Shown here piece by piece: positions 1 to 9,100 of a stretch of DNA of 64,000 bases. Source of the DNA: Faecalibacterium sp. (lineage in GTDB: Bacteria > Bacillota > Clostridia > Oscillospirales > Ruminococcaceae); assembly GCA_022652735.1 (NCBI GenBank), contig JALCRP010000008.1, positions 1 to 64,000 of the forward strand, given 5' to 3'. The position numbers were made by a program, and so were the translations under genes. The notes under the pieces were generated by a model. The model had not been told where the DNA came from, did no database searches, and saw only the letters and a program-made list of their open reading frames with translations. The first letter of the stretch is position 1; the number at the start of each line of letters is the position of its first letter.

Positions 1-8
1 CCGGGGTG

Positions 9-28
9 AAAGCCGATAAACGGCTTTT
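9..28 (+). terminator. Intrinsic terminator of a gene upstream of the window
   Basis: A 7-bp stem (AAAGCCG / CGGCTTT) closes a 5-base loop and runs into a short T tract. Stops in all three forward frames lie within the first 60 bases, so the preceding gene ends before or at the window edge. Confidence 0.55.
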
Positions 29-185
29 GTGGCCTCAATTTCGTCCAATTTGTGCCTAAAACGGGTGTGATTCTGCAAAATTTGCTCTGGCAAAAATATG
101 CTGTTCATTATTCAGAGGTTCCCTAGATCAAGCCCCTTGCGGCATTGGGCTGTTTCAGTATCACGGCGATGGCAATGCTTTCTAT

Positions 186-3100
186 TTGAACGATACCTAC
201 TATCATTTGATCGGCTATACGCGGGAAGAATATGCCGCGCTCCATCAATCGCCGATAGAAGCACTGATTTACCCGGAGGATATAGCGCTGCTTCCAAGCC
301 AGCAAGAGGAACTGGAACGCTGCGGCCATATGGAAGCAGAGTATCGCATTGTACGCAAAGACGGCCAGATCCGCTGGATCAAGTTGGATTCTTCCAAGAT
401 GCTGCTGGACAATGAGCTGGTTGTCTTTAATACATTTCTCGATATAACGAACGAAAAGACGCTTTCTGCGCAATTTGATCTTATCGCAGATCATGTGGAA
501 AACAGCATTTCGATCCTGCGTATTGAGGCCGGAAAGGAAACCCCCATCTACACCAACGATGCGTTTTATAAAATGCTTGGTATTTCGCGGGAAGAATACC
601 TGCGCGACCCGATGGGCTGTAATCAACGCATGGTGCTGGGAAAAGAGCGCGCGCTTGTGGAAAACAAGGTGCGCGAGGCGTTCGTATCCGGTAAAAGCGG
701 CAGCGTACAGTATTGGCTCCACCGTGCGGATGGCACAAGTATTTATGTCAACCGGGATTTCTCTGTGGTCCGGCAGGAAGGTAACGGCGCCTATCTGATG
801 CTGTCCATCAGCTCGGACATCACGGCGCAAAAGCAGGCAGGCGACCTTTTGGAAAAAGAGCGCAGCCGCTACCGCCTCGCGCTGGAACAGACGCATGCGA
901 CGATTTTTGAGTGGGATTATCAAACGGGCGCTTTTTATTGCTCGGAATCCTATCACAAATACGTCATGAGCCAAACCGAAAATGAGAAGATCGTGCACAA
1001 TAAAGGCAGAACGGATGCCGTGCATCCGGACGATCTGCTGACGCTGAAGCAATTCTTTGCCGCCGAAGGCGACCCGAACGCCAAGCATGAGTGCATCCTG
1101 CGCTTAAAAATGACGGATGGCTCCTATCGCTGGAGCCGTATGTCGGGCCAGCAGACGCGGGACGAAAAGGGGAAACCTCTGTCCGCCATCGGCGTAATTA
1201 TGGACATCAATGACGAGATGGAAAAATCTCTCATGATGAACCAGCTGGTGACGATGCTGCCTTGCGGCGTGGGCATCTTCAAAGTTGCGGCCAAAGTGCA
1301 GTGCCTGTATTTCAACCAGAAAATGATCGATTTGGGCGGCCGATCGGATGCCGAAATACAGGAGATTTTCAGTAAAGCAAACTTTGCAGAGGATGTCATT
1401 TTCCCGGAGGATCGGGAGCTGTTTCAGGCAGAAGTGATGGAAAAGGCCCGCCTTGGGCAAAGGATAAACTGTAATTTTCGCTATAAAAGAAACGGAGACC
1501 CCGCCTCGAAAGAAGTCGGCTGGATTCATTTTTCTGCCGTGAAAATCCGCGAGGAAGATGGCTGCCCTGTTTATTATGCCGTCTTGGCCGAGCCTTCCAA
1601 CGAAAGTAAAATTTTCAAACAGATTTCTGAGCGCTCCTTGGTGGCAGAGCTGGCAATCGAGTACCCTTCCGGTAAAATCTTGTATGCCAACCGTGCTTTT
1701 TGCGCGCTGACGGATATGCCGGACAGCAATGCATTGGTCGGCTGCGGCTGCGCCGATATTTTGAGCGAATCGGATGCGGCAGGGCTGCTTGGAATCATGC
1801 AGGATTCCATTCAAAAGGAATCTGTAGAGGCGGCCTCGTGGACGAGCTGCGGAAAATATTTGCACATTCAGGCGCATCCGATCAACTGGAACGGAAAAGA
1901 AGCTTTCATGTTCTACTTCTCGGATCAAACCGAGACACAACTGTATAACGAGCGGCTGGCGACAATTATCAACAGCGTACCCAGCGGTATCGGGATTTAC
2001 GAGATTCAAGACGGTAAGGTGGTTCAGCTCTATTTGAACGATGCCTTTCACCGCATGCTGCACGATACCAGAGAAAACCGCCAGAAGTATGCCGGCGAAA
2101 ATTATTTGAAAGCAATCCATCCGGACGATGCGCCGGCCTTCCAAAAAGCAATGGAAGGCCTACTGCAGGGTGAAAAGGTGATCGAGCTGACCTATCGCGT
2201 CATCAATGGCGACGGCGCATGGATATGGCTCCGCATTGATGGAAACCTCGAGGTTGGTGCCGAAGGCCGAAAGATTGTATACTGCAGCTATTTTGACGTC
2301 AATGAGCAAATGAAAACGCAGCTCGCGCTTAAGCAGGAGCAAACCGTCTTAAAGCTGGCCATGCAGACGGCAAAAATGAGCTCGTGGGAATATGCTATTG
2401 CTGAAAAATGTATTTATCAGAGCGAAGAATCCCGCGCACAGCACGGATTTGACAAAAAAATTGAGAATGTTCCCGAAGCACTGATCCAAGCCGGTTATGT
2501 GCACCCTGACAGTGTAGAAGAGTATCGTCGCCTGTTTTCCCCTGCGGCAGATGAAAACGACATCAAACGCGCGGATGTATACATTAAGACGGCTGACCGG
2601 CAGGATTATTGGTGGGAGCGCGTTATTCTTACCCCGATTTTTGATGTACGGGGCGCGCATCTCTACTCGATCGGGACGACGATTGATATTACAGAGCAGA
2701 AAAACGCGGAGCAAAAATACCGCCGCCAGATGCAGGAGCTAAGCTCTGCCGATAGCCCAGACTTGATTGCAAAGGGCTTGTACAACCTGACAAAAAACCG
2801 TGTGGAATCGTATCATGCGCGCACGGAAGATGCCGTTTCGGAAGCGCGCGTTTCCAGCTATGACGCCGGCTTGCAGGAAACGGCACGGCGCTTTTTCAAG
2901 AAGGATGAGGGCCAGAAGTTTTTGACGATGTTTGGCCGCCGGGCACTGATGCAGGATCTCCGTAAAGGCGAAACAGAGCTTTCGCTCGAATATCAGCGCA
3001 AAGCCAAGGACGGCACACTTTTTTGGGCGCGTACACAGGCAAAGCTTTCCACAGACCCGAATGGCGAGGATGTCCTTTGCTTTATTTATACATACGACAT

Positions 3101-4700
3101 CGACGAGCACAAGATCGCGCAGGAAACGATCCAAACCGTGATTAAGCTCGATTACGACTATTTTGCCGTATTGGATTGCCGCGCCAACAACCATATCCTC
3201 TATTCCGGCAATGAGGACGGCACAACGCTGCTGCCGCCGCTGCGCTCTACAGATTACGAGCAGACGGTACGGGAATATTCGGAAAAAAATCTGAAAGGCG
3301 AAGATGTCGCGCGCAGCATCCATGATATGTCCATCGCAAACATCCGTGAACAGCTGAAAACGCAGGATAGCTTTGTCAGCTGCGTCAATATGTGCGAAGC
3401 GGATGGCAGCATCCGAAGAAAGAAAATGCAGTTTTCCTATCTTGACCGGGAAAACGAGCAGGTTTTAATTACCCGCATGGACATTACAGACATTTACGAG
3501 CAGGAGCAAAAGCGCCTGACCGAATTGCGGGATGCCGCGCAGGCTGTGCAGCAAGCAAACGGCATTAAAACCGATTTTCTCGCGCGGATGAGCCACGACC
3601 TGCGCACCCCGATGAACGCCGTGATCGGGCTGACAGAGCTGGCAAAGGATGAGCTTTCTAACCCGCAGGCGATGGAATACTATATTTCCAGCATTCATTC
3701 GGCAGGGAAGTTCTTGCTGGGGCTGGTTAACGATTGCCTCGACTTGGAAAAAATGTCTGCCAACCGAATGGAGCTGCACCCCGGGCCTTATACTTATCCC
3801 GCCTTCCGGCAAAGCGTTACCACGATTATAGGGCCTTTGTGCCAGGCAAAGAAAATTGCCTTTTTCTTTGCCGATAACACGACGCCGTATACCGTGCAGA
3901 TGGATGCCGTCCGCTTTGAGCAAATCTTTATCAACCTGTTGACGAATGCGGTTAAGTTTACGCCGGAGGGCGGCAAGGTGGAGTTCTTGATCTGCCATAA
4001 CGTCCGCCGCGGCGAGATACTCTCCTGCGATTTTGTGGTGCGCGATAACGGCATTGGCATGAGCGAGGATTTCCAAAAGCGCATGTTTGAGCCGTTCGAG
4101 CAGGAATCTAACGAGATCACGCCGCAATCGCAGGGCACCGGGCTGGGGCTTTCCATCGTAAAAAATCTATTGGAGCTGATGCACGGCACGATTTCAGTGA
4201 AAAGCGAAAAGGGAAAAGGCACGGAGTTTACCGTGCATTTGGATATGCCGATTTTGGACACAACGGAAGGCGGGCTGCCCAAGGCGCCCGCAGGCGATAC
4301 CACTGTGCTGAAGGATAAACATATCCTGCTTGTGGAGGATCATCCGCTGAACACGGAAATCGCCAAAAAACTGCTGCAAAAAAAGGGCATGGTGGTTACC
4401 TGCGCATGCAATGGGCAGGCAGCGCTGGAAGCTTTTGCACAATCGCGGCAAGGCACCTTCGATGCTATCCTCATGGATGTGCGGATGCCGGTGATGGATG
4501 GGCTGGAAGCCACACGGGCTATCCGTGCGCTGGCACGCGCAGATGCCCAAAATGTGCCGATTGTCGCCATGACGGCCAACGCCTTTGAAGAAGATGTGCA
4601 GGCGACGAAGAAAGCGGGCATGAACGAACATCTCTCAAAGCCCATCGAGCCGGATCTTTTGTATCAGACGCTTGCGGCGTGGATGCACAAACCACTGTAA
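186..4700 (+). CDS. Multi-PAS hybrid sensor histidine kinase with receiver domain
   Basis: A soluble hybrid kinase of about 1504 residues with no membrane segment. About nine PAS modules (residues 1-1095) precede a HisKA domain (MSHDLRTP, phospho-His about 1137), a HATPase domain (N-box INLLTNAVKF, G-box GTGLGLSI) and a C-terminal receiver (ILMDVRMPVMDG, phospho-Asp about 1431). It should autophosphorylate and pass phosphate to its own receiver. The ligand is unknown, but this many PAS domains suggests several cytoplasmic cues. The first canonical in-frame start is TTG at 186, yet PAS-like sequence (CGIGLFQYHGDG) continues upstream in frame to about 123 with no ATG, GTG or TTG before a stop at 57. 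The true 5' end is unresolved. A hairpin follows the stop. Confidence 0.9.
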   Translation: MNDTYYHLIGYTREEYAALHQSPIEALIYPEDIALLPSQQEELERCGHMEAEYRIVRKDGQIRWIKLDSSKMLLDNELVVFNTFLDITNEKTLSAQFDLIADHVENSISILRIEAGKETPIYTNDAFYKMLGISREEYLRDPMGCNQRMVLGKERALVENKVREAFVSGKSGSVQYWLHRADGTSIYVNRDFSVVRQEGNGAYLMLSISSDITAQKQAGDLLEKERSRYRLALEQTHATIFEWDYQTGAFYCSESYHKYVMSQTENEKIVHNKGRTDAVHPDDLLTLKQFFAAEGDPNAKHECILRLKMTDGSYRWSRMSGQQTRDEKGKPLSAIGVIMDINDEMEKSLMMNQLVTMLPCGVGIFKVAAKVQCLYFNQKMIDLGGRSDAEIQEIFSKANFAEDVIFPEDRELFQAEVMEKARLGQRINCNFRYKRNGDPASKEVGWIHFSAVKIREEDGCPVYYAVLAEPSNESKIFKQISERSLVAELAIEYPSGKILYANRAFCALTDMPDSNALVGCGCADILSESDAAGLLGIMQDSIQKESVEAASWTSCGKYLHIQAHPINWNGKEAFMFYFSDQTETQLYNERLATIINSVPSGIGIYEIQDGKVVQLYLNDAFHRMLHDTRENRQKYAGENYLKAIHPDDAPAFQKAMEGLLQGEKVIELTYRVINGDGAWIWLRIDGNLEVGAEGRKIVYCSYFDVNEQMKTQLALKQEQTVLKLAMQTAKMSSWEYAIAEKCIYQSEESRAQHGFDKKIENVPEALIQAGYVHPDSVEEYRRLFSPAADENDIKRADVYIKTADRQDYWWERVILTPIFDVRGAHLYSIGTTIDITEQKNAEQKYRRQMQELSSADSPDLIAKGLYNLTKNRVESYHARTEDAVSEARVSSYDAGLQETARRFFKKDEGQKFLTMFGRRALMQDLRKGETELSLEYQRKAKDGTLFWARTQAKLSTDPNGEDVLCFIYTYDIDEHKIAQETIQTVIKLDYDYFAVLDCRANNHILYSGNEDGTTLLPPLRSTDYEQTVREYSEKNLKGEDVARSIHDMSIANIREQLKTQDSFVSCVNMCEADGSIRRKKMQFSYLDRENEQVLITRMDITDIYEQEQKRLTELRDAAQAVQQANGIKTDFLARMSHDLRTPMNAVIGLTELAKDELSNPQAMEYYISSIHSAGKFLLGLVNDCLDLEKMSANRMELHPGPYTYPAFRQSVTTIIGPLCQAKKIAFFFADNTTPYTVQMDAVRFEQIFINLLTNAVKFTPEGGKVEFLICHNVRRGEILSCDFVVRDNGIGMSEDFQKRMFEPFEQESNEITPQSQGTGLGLSIVKNLLELMHGTISVKSEKGKGTEFTVHLDMPILDTTEGGLPKAPAGDTTVLKDKHILLVEDHPLNTEIAKKLLQKKGMVVTCACNGQAALEAFAQSRQGTFDAILMDVRMPVMDGLEATRAIRALARADAQNVPIVAMTANAFEEDVQATKKAGMNEHLSKPIEPDLLYQTLAAWMHKPL

Positions 4701-4711
4701 CGCCGCGGCAA

Positions 4712-4743
4712 AAAAGATGCCGCCCGGTAACGGCCCGGGCGGC
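4712..4743 (-). terminator. Minus-strand terminator of the 37-aa peptide gene
   Basis: A perfect 9-bp stem (GCCGCCCGG / CCGGGCGGC, 4719-4743) is followed on the minus strand by a six-T tract. It sits between two convergent genes, so it may also help stop the PAS kinase transcript. Confidence 0.75.
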
Positions 4744-4754
4744 AGGGGATATGG

Positions 4755-4868
4755 TTACTTTTTGTGCTTGGCCTCTTCCTCGATGCGCTTTTCCGCCCGG
4801 TTTGAGCAGATAATAAAACCGGCAAAGAGCGCTAGGGAAATCAACACGACTAAAATGGTTGTCAGCAT
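4755..4868 (-). CDS. 37-aa single-span membrane peptide
   Basis: A short gene starts at ATG 4868 behind a strong ribosome-binding site (AAGGAGG, 9 bases upstream). The product has an N-terminal hydrophobic helix (LTTILVVLISLALFAGFII) and a short charged tail rich in Glu and Lys (AEKRIEEEAKHKK). It has its own terminator. No family is recognised. The good start signal, the clean hydrophobic segment and the terminator argue that it is real. It could be a small regulator of a membrane complex. Confidence 0.65.
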   Translation of the reverse strand: MLTTILVVLISLALFAGFIICSNRAEKRIEEEAKHKK

Positions 4869-5007
4869 CGTTGCTATCCTCCTTCAGCCCTATTGTAGGT
4901 ATCCCAATATATGCTTTGCCTGCCCTAAATATGCTGTGCGTTTTTGGCGTATGCGGGGCAGGGCTGCTGCTTGAAAATTAGGCGCCGGATTTGGCGCCGG
5001 CGGCCGT

Positions 5008-5036
5008 TTGACGGCGCTTGCCGCAGCGGCTATAAT
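5008..5036 (+). promoter_or_regulatory. Promoter for the MoxR/VWA operon
   Basis: TTGACG (5008-5013) and TATAAT (5031-5036) are separated by 17 bases, a near-consensus housekeeping promoter about 50 bases before the ATPase start. A CCGGCGCC inverted repeat lies just upstream. Confidence 0.7.
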
Positions 5037-5087
5037 GGGGGCAAATGCAGCCCGGCGGCTTTGCGCCGGGAAAAGGAAGCGAGAAGC

Positions 5088-6002
5088 ATGGCTTCATCTT
5101 GGGAACAGGAAAATCTCGGCCCGGCGCTGTGCCGGGAGATCGAGGCGTTTCGCGCGGCGCATCCCGTGGGCGAGGCGCTGCAGGCACGTATCCCTGTGCC
5201 GCGGTATCCGTATTACGGCAAAGAGGTGTGGGAGCAGGCAGCCTCGGCGCTGCTTTGCGGCGAAAACCTGCTGCTGGCCGGCAGCAAGGCAACCGGCAAA
5301 AACGTGCTGGCCGAAAACCTTGCACAAGTATTTGGCCGGCCGGCATGGGATATTTCCTTCCATATCAATATGGATGCGGCCGGGTTGATCGGCATGGATA
5401 CGTTTGAGGGCGGGCAGGTGCGCTTTCGGCCGGGGCCGGTATTTCAGTGCGCCCAATACGGCGGCTTTGGCATTCTGGATGAGATTAACATGGCAAAAAA
5501 TGAGGCGCTGGCTGTGCTGCATGCGGCGCTGGATTTCCGCCGTGTCATAGATGTGCCCGGATATGACCGCATCCCGATGGATGCGGCCGCTCGCTTTATT
5601 GCCACGATGAACTACGGCTATGCCGGTACGCGCGAGCTGAATGAGGCGCTGACCTCGCGCTTTGTCGTGATTCAGATGCCCACGATCGGCGCGGACGGCC
5701 TTGAACGCCTGCTGACAGGGGAATTCCCTACGCTGGAAAAGAAATATGTCCGGCAGTTCGGCGCACTTTTTCTGGATCTGCAAAAAAAATGCGAAAGCGC
5801 GGAAATCTCCACAAAGGCGCTGGATCTGCGCGGCCTGCTGGATGCGATCCGCCTGATGCGCTGCGGTTTGGAAGCCAATCAGGCGCTGGATATGGGCATC
5901 ACGAACAAGGCGTTTGATGCCTACGAGCAAGGGCTGATCCGCGACGTGATCCGGGCGCGCATCCCGCAAAAGCTCGAGCGCGGCCGCCTGTTTACGGATT
6001 GA
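5088..6002 (+). CDS. MoxR-family AAA+ ATPase (NorQ/CbbQ/CobS-like)
   Basis: A 304-residue AAA_5-type ATPase. Walker A is GSKATGKN (65-72), with Asn where Thr or Ser is usual. Walker B is GILDEIN (118-124), sensor-1 Asn is near 166 (ATMNYG), and an arginine-finger region reads LTSRF (179-182). MoxR ATPases of this branch pair with a VWA protein to remodel or insert metal into a client enzyme. The next gene, 6 bases on, encodes a VWA protein. ATG 5088 was chosen over upstream in-frame starts because AAAAGGAAG precedes it and it follows the promoter. The client protein is not evident here. Confidence 0.85.
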   Translation: MASSWEQENLGPALCREIEAFRAAHPVGEALQARIPVPRYPYYGKEVWEQAASALLCGENLLLAGSKATGKNVLAENLAQVFGRPAWDISFHINMDAAGLIGMDTFEGGQVRFRPGPVFQCAQYGGFGILDEINMAKNEALAVLHAALDFRRVIDVPGYDRIPMDAAARFIATMNYGYAGTRELNEALTSRFVVIQMPTIGADGLERLLTGEFPTLEKKYVRQFGALFLDLQKKCESAEISTKALDLRGLLDAIRLMRCGLEANQALDMGITNKAFDAYEQGLIRDVIRARIPQKLERGRLFTD

Positions 6003-6008
6003 TGCCCG

Positions 6009-7760
6009 ATGAACAAACAGAATTACAGCACGGCACAGCGCCGCGCGCTGAATCAAATCTGGGCTGCGGCGGGCAATTACCATTTTGAGCCACAGTTTAT
6101 GGCGCTGGATACGGCCGGCGCGCCCGATTTTTATATGAACTGCGTGATCGGCTTTGTGACGCGCTGGTATGGCGAGGATTTTTTACAGCGCTTGTTTTCC
6201 TTTTGGCACGGCGACCATCGGCAGGCACAGTTCGATGATCTGGCATGGCTGGCGCTGGAAAACGCCGTATATGAAAAAGAGCTGCCGCAGCGGCCGGTTC
6301 TGGCCGGCCTGCGCCGCGCGCATGCCGCGGCGTTTTTTGGGCAGGAATATACACTTTCGCGCCAGCAGTGGATGGCGAAAAATCAACTTGTTTATACGAT
6401 GCAAGCCGCGCGCTGGCATACGGTTTTGGGCCAGACGGCCGGCGCGCTAAGCCCTTGGGAAAAAGGCCTCGCCGCGGCGCTTTGCTGCCGCGGTAGTATG
6501 GATGCCGCCCAGCTGGAAGCGGCCGTGCGGGAGATACTGCACCGCTACTTTTTGTTTGATGGGCAGATCACGTTCCACGCGCCCTTTTCCCTGCATTTTG
6601 ACGAGCGCTGGGCCGGCATTTTGACGAAGCTGCTGCCTACCGAGATCGTGCGCACCGATGAGCTGACGATCAGCCGCACAACGGCGGCGGGCGGCGGCGG
6701 CATGGTGAAAGCCGCCAAGGCCGTGCGGGCCAAGCTGCGCCTGAACGAGAATACCGAGACGGACCGCGAATATATCGAGGCATGCTTTGGGCGGCCGCTG
6801 TATGGGCCGCGGCAGATGGAAGCCGTCGAGCGGGCGCTATGTAAGGACAATCACTTTGGGTGCCATATCTGGCTTACGGCCGGGGCGGCCGCGCCGAATA
6901 AGCCCAAAAGCCCGGATTCTCGCAGGCTGGCGTTTGAAGCGGCCGAGCAGGAAAAGAAAAACCGTGAGGCTTTTCAAAACAGCATTGCCCTGCACCAAAA
7001 CGCGATTCTGCGCCTGACGGAACAGGTACATAACTGTATGCTGGTGCATCAGCAGCCGCAGGCCGAGCCGGCCCGGCAGGGCACCCTGAACGGCAACCTT
7101 GTCTGGCGGGCGCCCGTGCTGCGCGATGGGCGCGTGTTCACCCGCAGCGCCGACGATATACGGCCTTCGTTTGCGGTCGATTTGCTGCTGGACGCTTCGG
7201 CCTCGCGCCTGCATTGTCAGGAGACGATCGCGGCGCAAGGGTATATCTTGGCCGAAAGCCTCGCGCGGTGCGGCATCCCGGTGCAGGTAAGCAGCTTTTG
7301 CAGCCTGCGCGGCTATACCGTGCTGCGTGTGCTGAAAACCTATGCCGACCATGCGGGCAACCGCAAGATTTTCGGCTATTTTGCCGCAGGCTGGAACCGT
7401 GACGGGCTTGCACTGCGCGCGGCGGGGCAGCTGATGCAGGCGGCCCCGGCCGAAAAACATCTTTTGATTTTGCTGACGGATGCCAGCCCAAACGATAGCC
7501 ACAAGCTGCCGCCGGCGGGCGCAGTTCCGTTGGCGCGCAATTACGAGGGCGAAGCCGGCGTACAGGATACGGCGGCAGAGGTTCGCGCGCTGCGGCGCAA
7601 AGGGGTACGGGTGGCGGCCGTGTTTATGGGCGAAAGCCGCAGCATCCCGGATGCCGAGACAATTTTTGGCCATGATTTGGCACGCATTCGCCGGATCGAC
7701 GAGCTTGCCGCAGCGGCAGGGCGCTTGATCCAAACTGAGATTCAGGAGCTTTCAGTATAG
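6009..7760 (+). CDS. VWA-domain partner protein (NorD/CobT/CoxE-like)
   Basis: A 583-residue cytoplasmic protein with a C-terminal von Willebrand A domain. The MIDAS motif DASAS is at 395-399 (D-x-S-x-S, metal binding) and a second acidic strand LLTDAS is near 488-493. The N-terminal 370 residues are helical and carry no motif I recognise. It is six bases downstream of the MoxR ATPase and almost certainly works with it as a metal-insertion or enzyme-activation chaperone. No nitric oxide reductase, cobaltochelatase or Rubisco gene is in the window, so the client is unknown. Confidence 0.85.
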   Translation: MNKQNYSTAQRRALNQIWAAAGNYHFEPQFMALDTAGAPDFYMNCVIGFVTRWYGEDFLQRLFSFWHGDHRQAQFDDLAWLALENAVYEKELPQRPVLAGLRRAHAAAFFGQEYTLSRQQWMAKNQLVYTMQAARWHTVLGQTAGALSPWEKGLAAALCCRGSMDAAQLEAAVREILHRYFLFDGQITFHAPFSLHFDERWAGILTKLLPTEIVRTDELTISRTTAAGGGGMVKAAKAVRAKLRLNENTETDREYIEACFGRPLYGPRQMEAVERALCKDNHFGCHIWLTAGAAAPNKPKSPDSRRLAFEAAEQEKKNREAFQNSIALHQNAILRLTEQVHNCMLVHQQPQAEPARQGTLNGNLVWRAPVLRDGRVFTRSADDIRPSFAVDLLLDASASRLHCQETIAAQGYILAESLARCGIPVQVSSFCSLRGYTVLRVLKTYADHAGNRKIFGYFAAGWNRDGLALRAAGQLMQAAPAEKHLLILLTDASPNDSHKLPPAGAVPLARNYEGEAGVQDTAAEVRALRRKGVRVAAVFMGESRSIPDAETIFGHDLARIRRIDELAAAAGRLIQTEIQELSV

Positions 7761-7762
7761 AA

Positions 7763-7802
7763 AAAGCCGTGGCAATGCGTTTTCGCGCTTTGCCACGGCT
7801 TT
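7763..7802. terminator. Bidirectional terminator
   Basis: A perfect 13-bp stem (AAAGCCGTGGCAA / TTGCCACGGCTTT) with an AT-rich flank on both sides lies between the convergent VWA and FprA genes. Confidence 0.8.
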
Positions 7803-7809
7803 AATTCTC

Positions 7810-8976
7810 TTATTTGCCGAGCAGCTCTGTGCACAAGGTATCCATCTGGCCCTCATTTGCGGGGGACAGGGCGCTGCGCACGGTTACCACAGCCTCACAA
7901 ACGGTGATCTCTTTCATCGTGTCGAGCTGCGCGCGCATGAGCTTGGCCGCCATCGGTGCCCATGTGCCGTTTTCCAGCAAAGCCACCGTACGGCGCTGGA
8001 AATTTTTGGCTTTCAAATGTGCTAAAAATGCTTCCATGCAGGGGAACAGGCCGCCATCATACGTGGCGCAGGCCAAAACAATCTTTCCGCAGCGGAAGGC
8101 CTCGGCCACCGCATACGAAACATCGGTGCGCGTCAGGTCAATCTCCGTCACGGCAGCGCCCTGCACCCGCAGCTTTTCGGCCAAGTGCGCCGCCGCTGCT
8201 TTCGTATTGCCGTGGATTGAGGCGCTTGCCACAAGAACCTCTTCCGGGGCCTCGGGGCGGTAGCTGCTCCATGTATCGTACAGCGCAAGATATTGGCCGA
8301 GGTTTTCCGCCAGCACGGGGCCGTGCAGCGGGCAGATCGTGCGGATTTCCAACGCGGCCGCCTTTTTCAAAAGCGCCTGTACCTGTGCGCCGTACTTGCC
8401 CACGATGTTCAGATAGTAGCGGCGCGCTTCCGGCGCCCATGCGCCGCCGCGGCAGACAGCGCCAAATTTGCCGAACGCATCGGCAGAGAAAAGCACTTTA
8501 TCCGTCTGCTCGTATTCCATCATCACTTCGGGCCAATGGATCATCGGCGCCATAATGAATTGCAGCGTATGATGCCCCAGCGGCAGGGTGTCGCCCTCTT
8601 TTACCTCGACCAAACGCTCGGACGGGAAGGTGTCTGCCCCAAAAAACTGCCCCATCTGCACAAAGGTTTTGCTGTTGCCGACGATCTTCATGGCAGGATA
8701 CTGCCGGGCCAGCGCGGCGATGTTGGCCGAATGATCCGGCTCCATATGAGAGATGATGAGGTAATCCGGCGCACGGCCCGCCAAAACCGTTTTCAGGTTT
8801 TCGTTCCATTCGGCCGTGGCGCGCGTGTCGATCGTATCCAGCACGGCAACCTTTTCGTCCAGAATGACATAAGAATTATAGCTGACGCCCTGAGGCACCG
8901 GGTACTGGCTTTCAAACAGATCCAGCGTGGTATCGTCGGCGCCGACCGCATAAATAGAATCCAACAATTCTTTCAT
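7810..8976 (-). CDS. fprA: FprA-type A flavoprotein (diiron/FMN oxidoreductase)
   Basis: A 388-residue protein with an N-terminal metallo-beta-lactamase-fold diiron domain (H-x-E-x-D-H as HMEPDH, residues 77-82; later ligands in FSADAF and LHGPVL) and a C-terminal flavodoxin domain from about residue 245 (ASIHGNT phosphate loop). Family members reduce O2 to water or NO to N2O in anaerobes. ATG 8976 is preferred to 8985 because AGAGAGG lies 9 bases upstream of it but directly abuts the earlier ATG. It is monocistronic. Confidence 0.92.
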   Translation of the reverse strand: MKELLDSIYAVGADDTTLDLFESQYPVPQGVSYNSYVILDEKVAVLDTIDTRATAEWNENLKTVLAGRAPDYLIISHMEPDHSANIAALARQYPAMKIVGNSKTFVQMGQFFGADTFPSERLVEVKEGDTLPLGHHTLQFIMAPMIHWPEVMMEYEQTDKVLFSADAFGKFGAVCRGGAWAPEARRYYLNIVGKYGAQVQALLKKAAALEIRTICPLHGPVLAENLGQYLALYDTWSSYRPEAPEEVLVASASIHGNTKAAAAHLAEKLRVQGAAVTEIDLTRTDVSYAVAEAFRCGKIVLACATYDGGLFPCMEAFLAHLKAKNFQRRTVALLENGTWAPMAAKLMRAQLDTMKEITVCEAVVTVRSALSPANEGQMDTLCTELLGK

Positions 8977-9057
8977 AGGTAACATCCTCTCTTTAAGCAG
9001 GAACTATTCTTGTATAGAAGTATAGCACGTTTTTGCAAAAAGGAAAGCCGCGGCAAA

Positions 9058-9093
9058 CAAAAAAGCCCCCGATACAATCCTTTGTACGGGGGC
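9058..9093 (-). terminator. Terminator of the 304-aa unknown gene
   Basis: On the minus strand a GC-rich stem (GCCCCCGTACAA pairing with TTGTATCGGGGGC, one bulge) is followed by seven Ts. Confidence 0.8.
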
Positions 9094-9100
9094 GGCAAGC

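Noticed and set aside
5094-6083. 329-codon minus-strand frame opposite the MoxR ATPase
   Set aside because: Shadow of a well-supported gene; no ribosome-binding site or motif.
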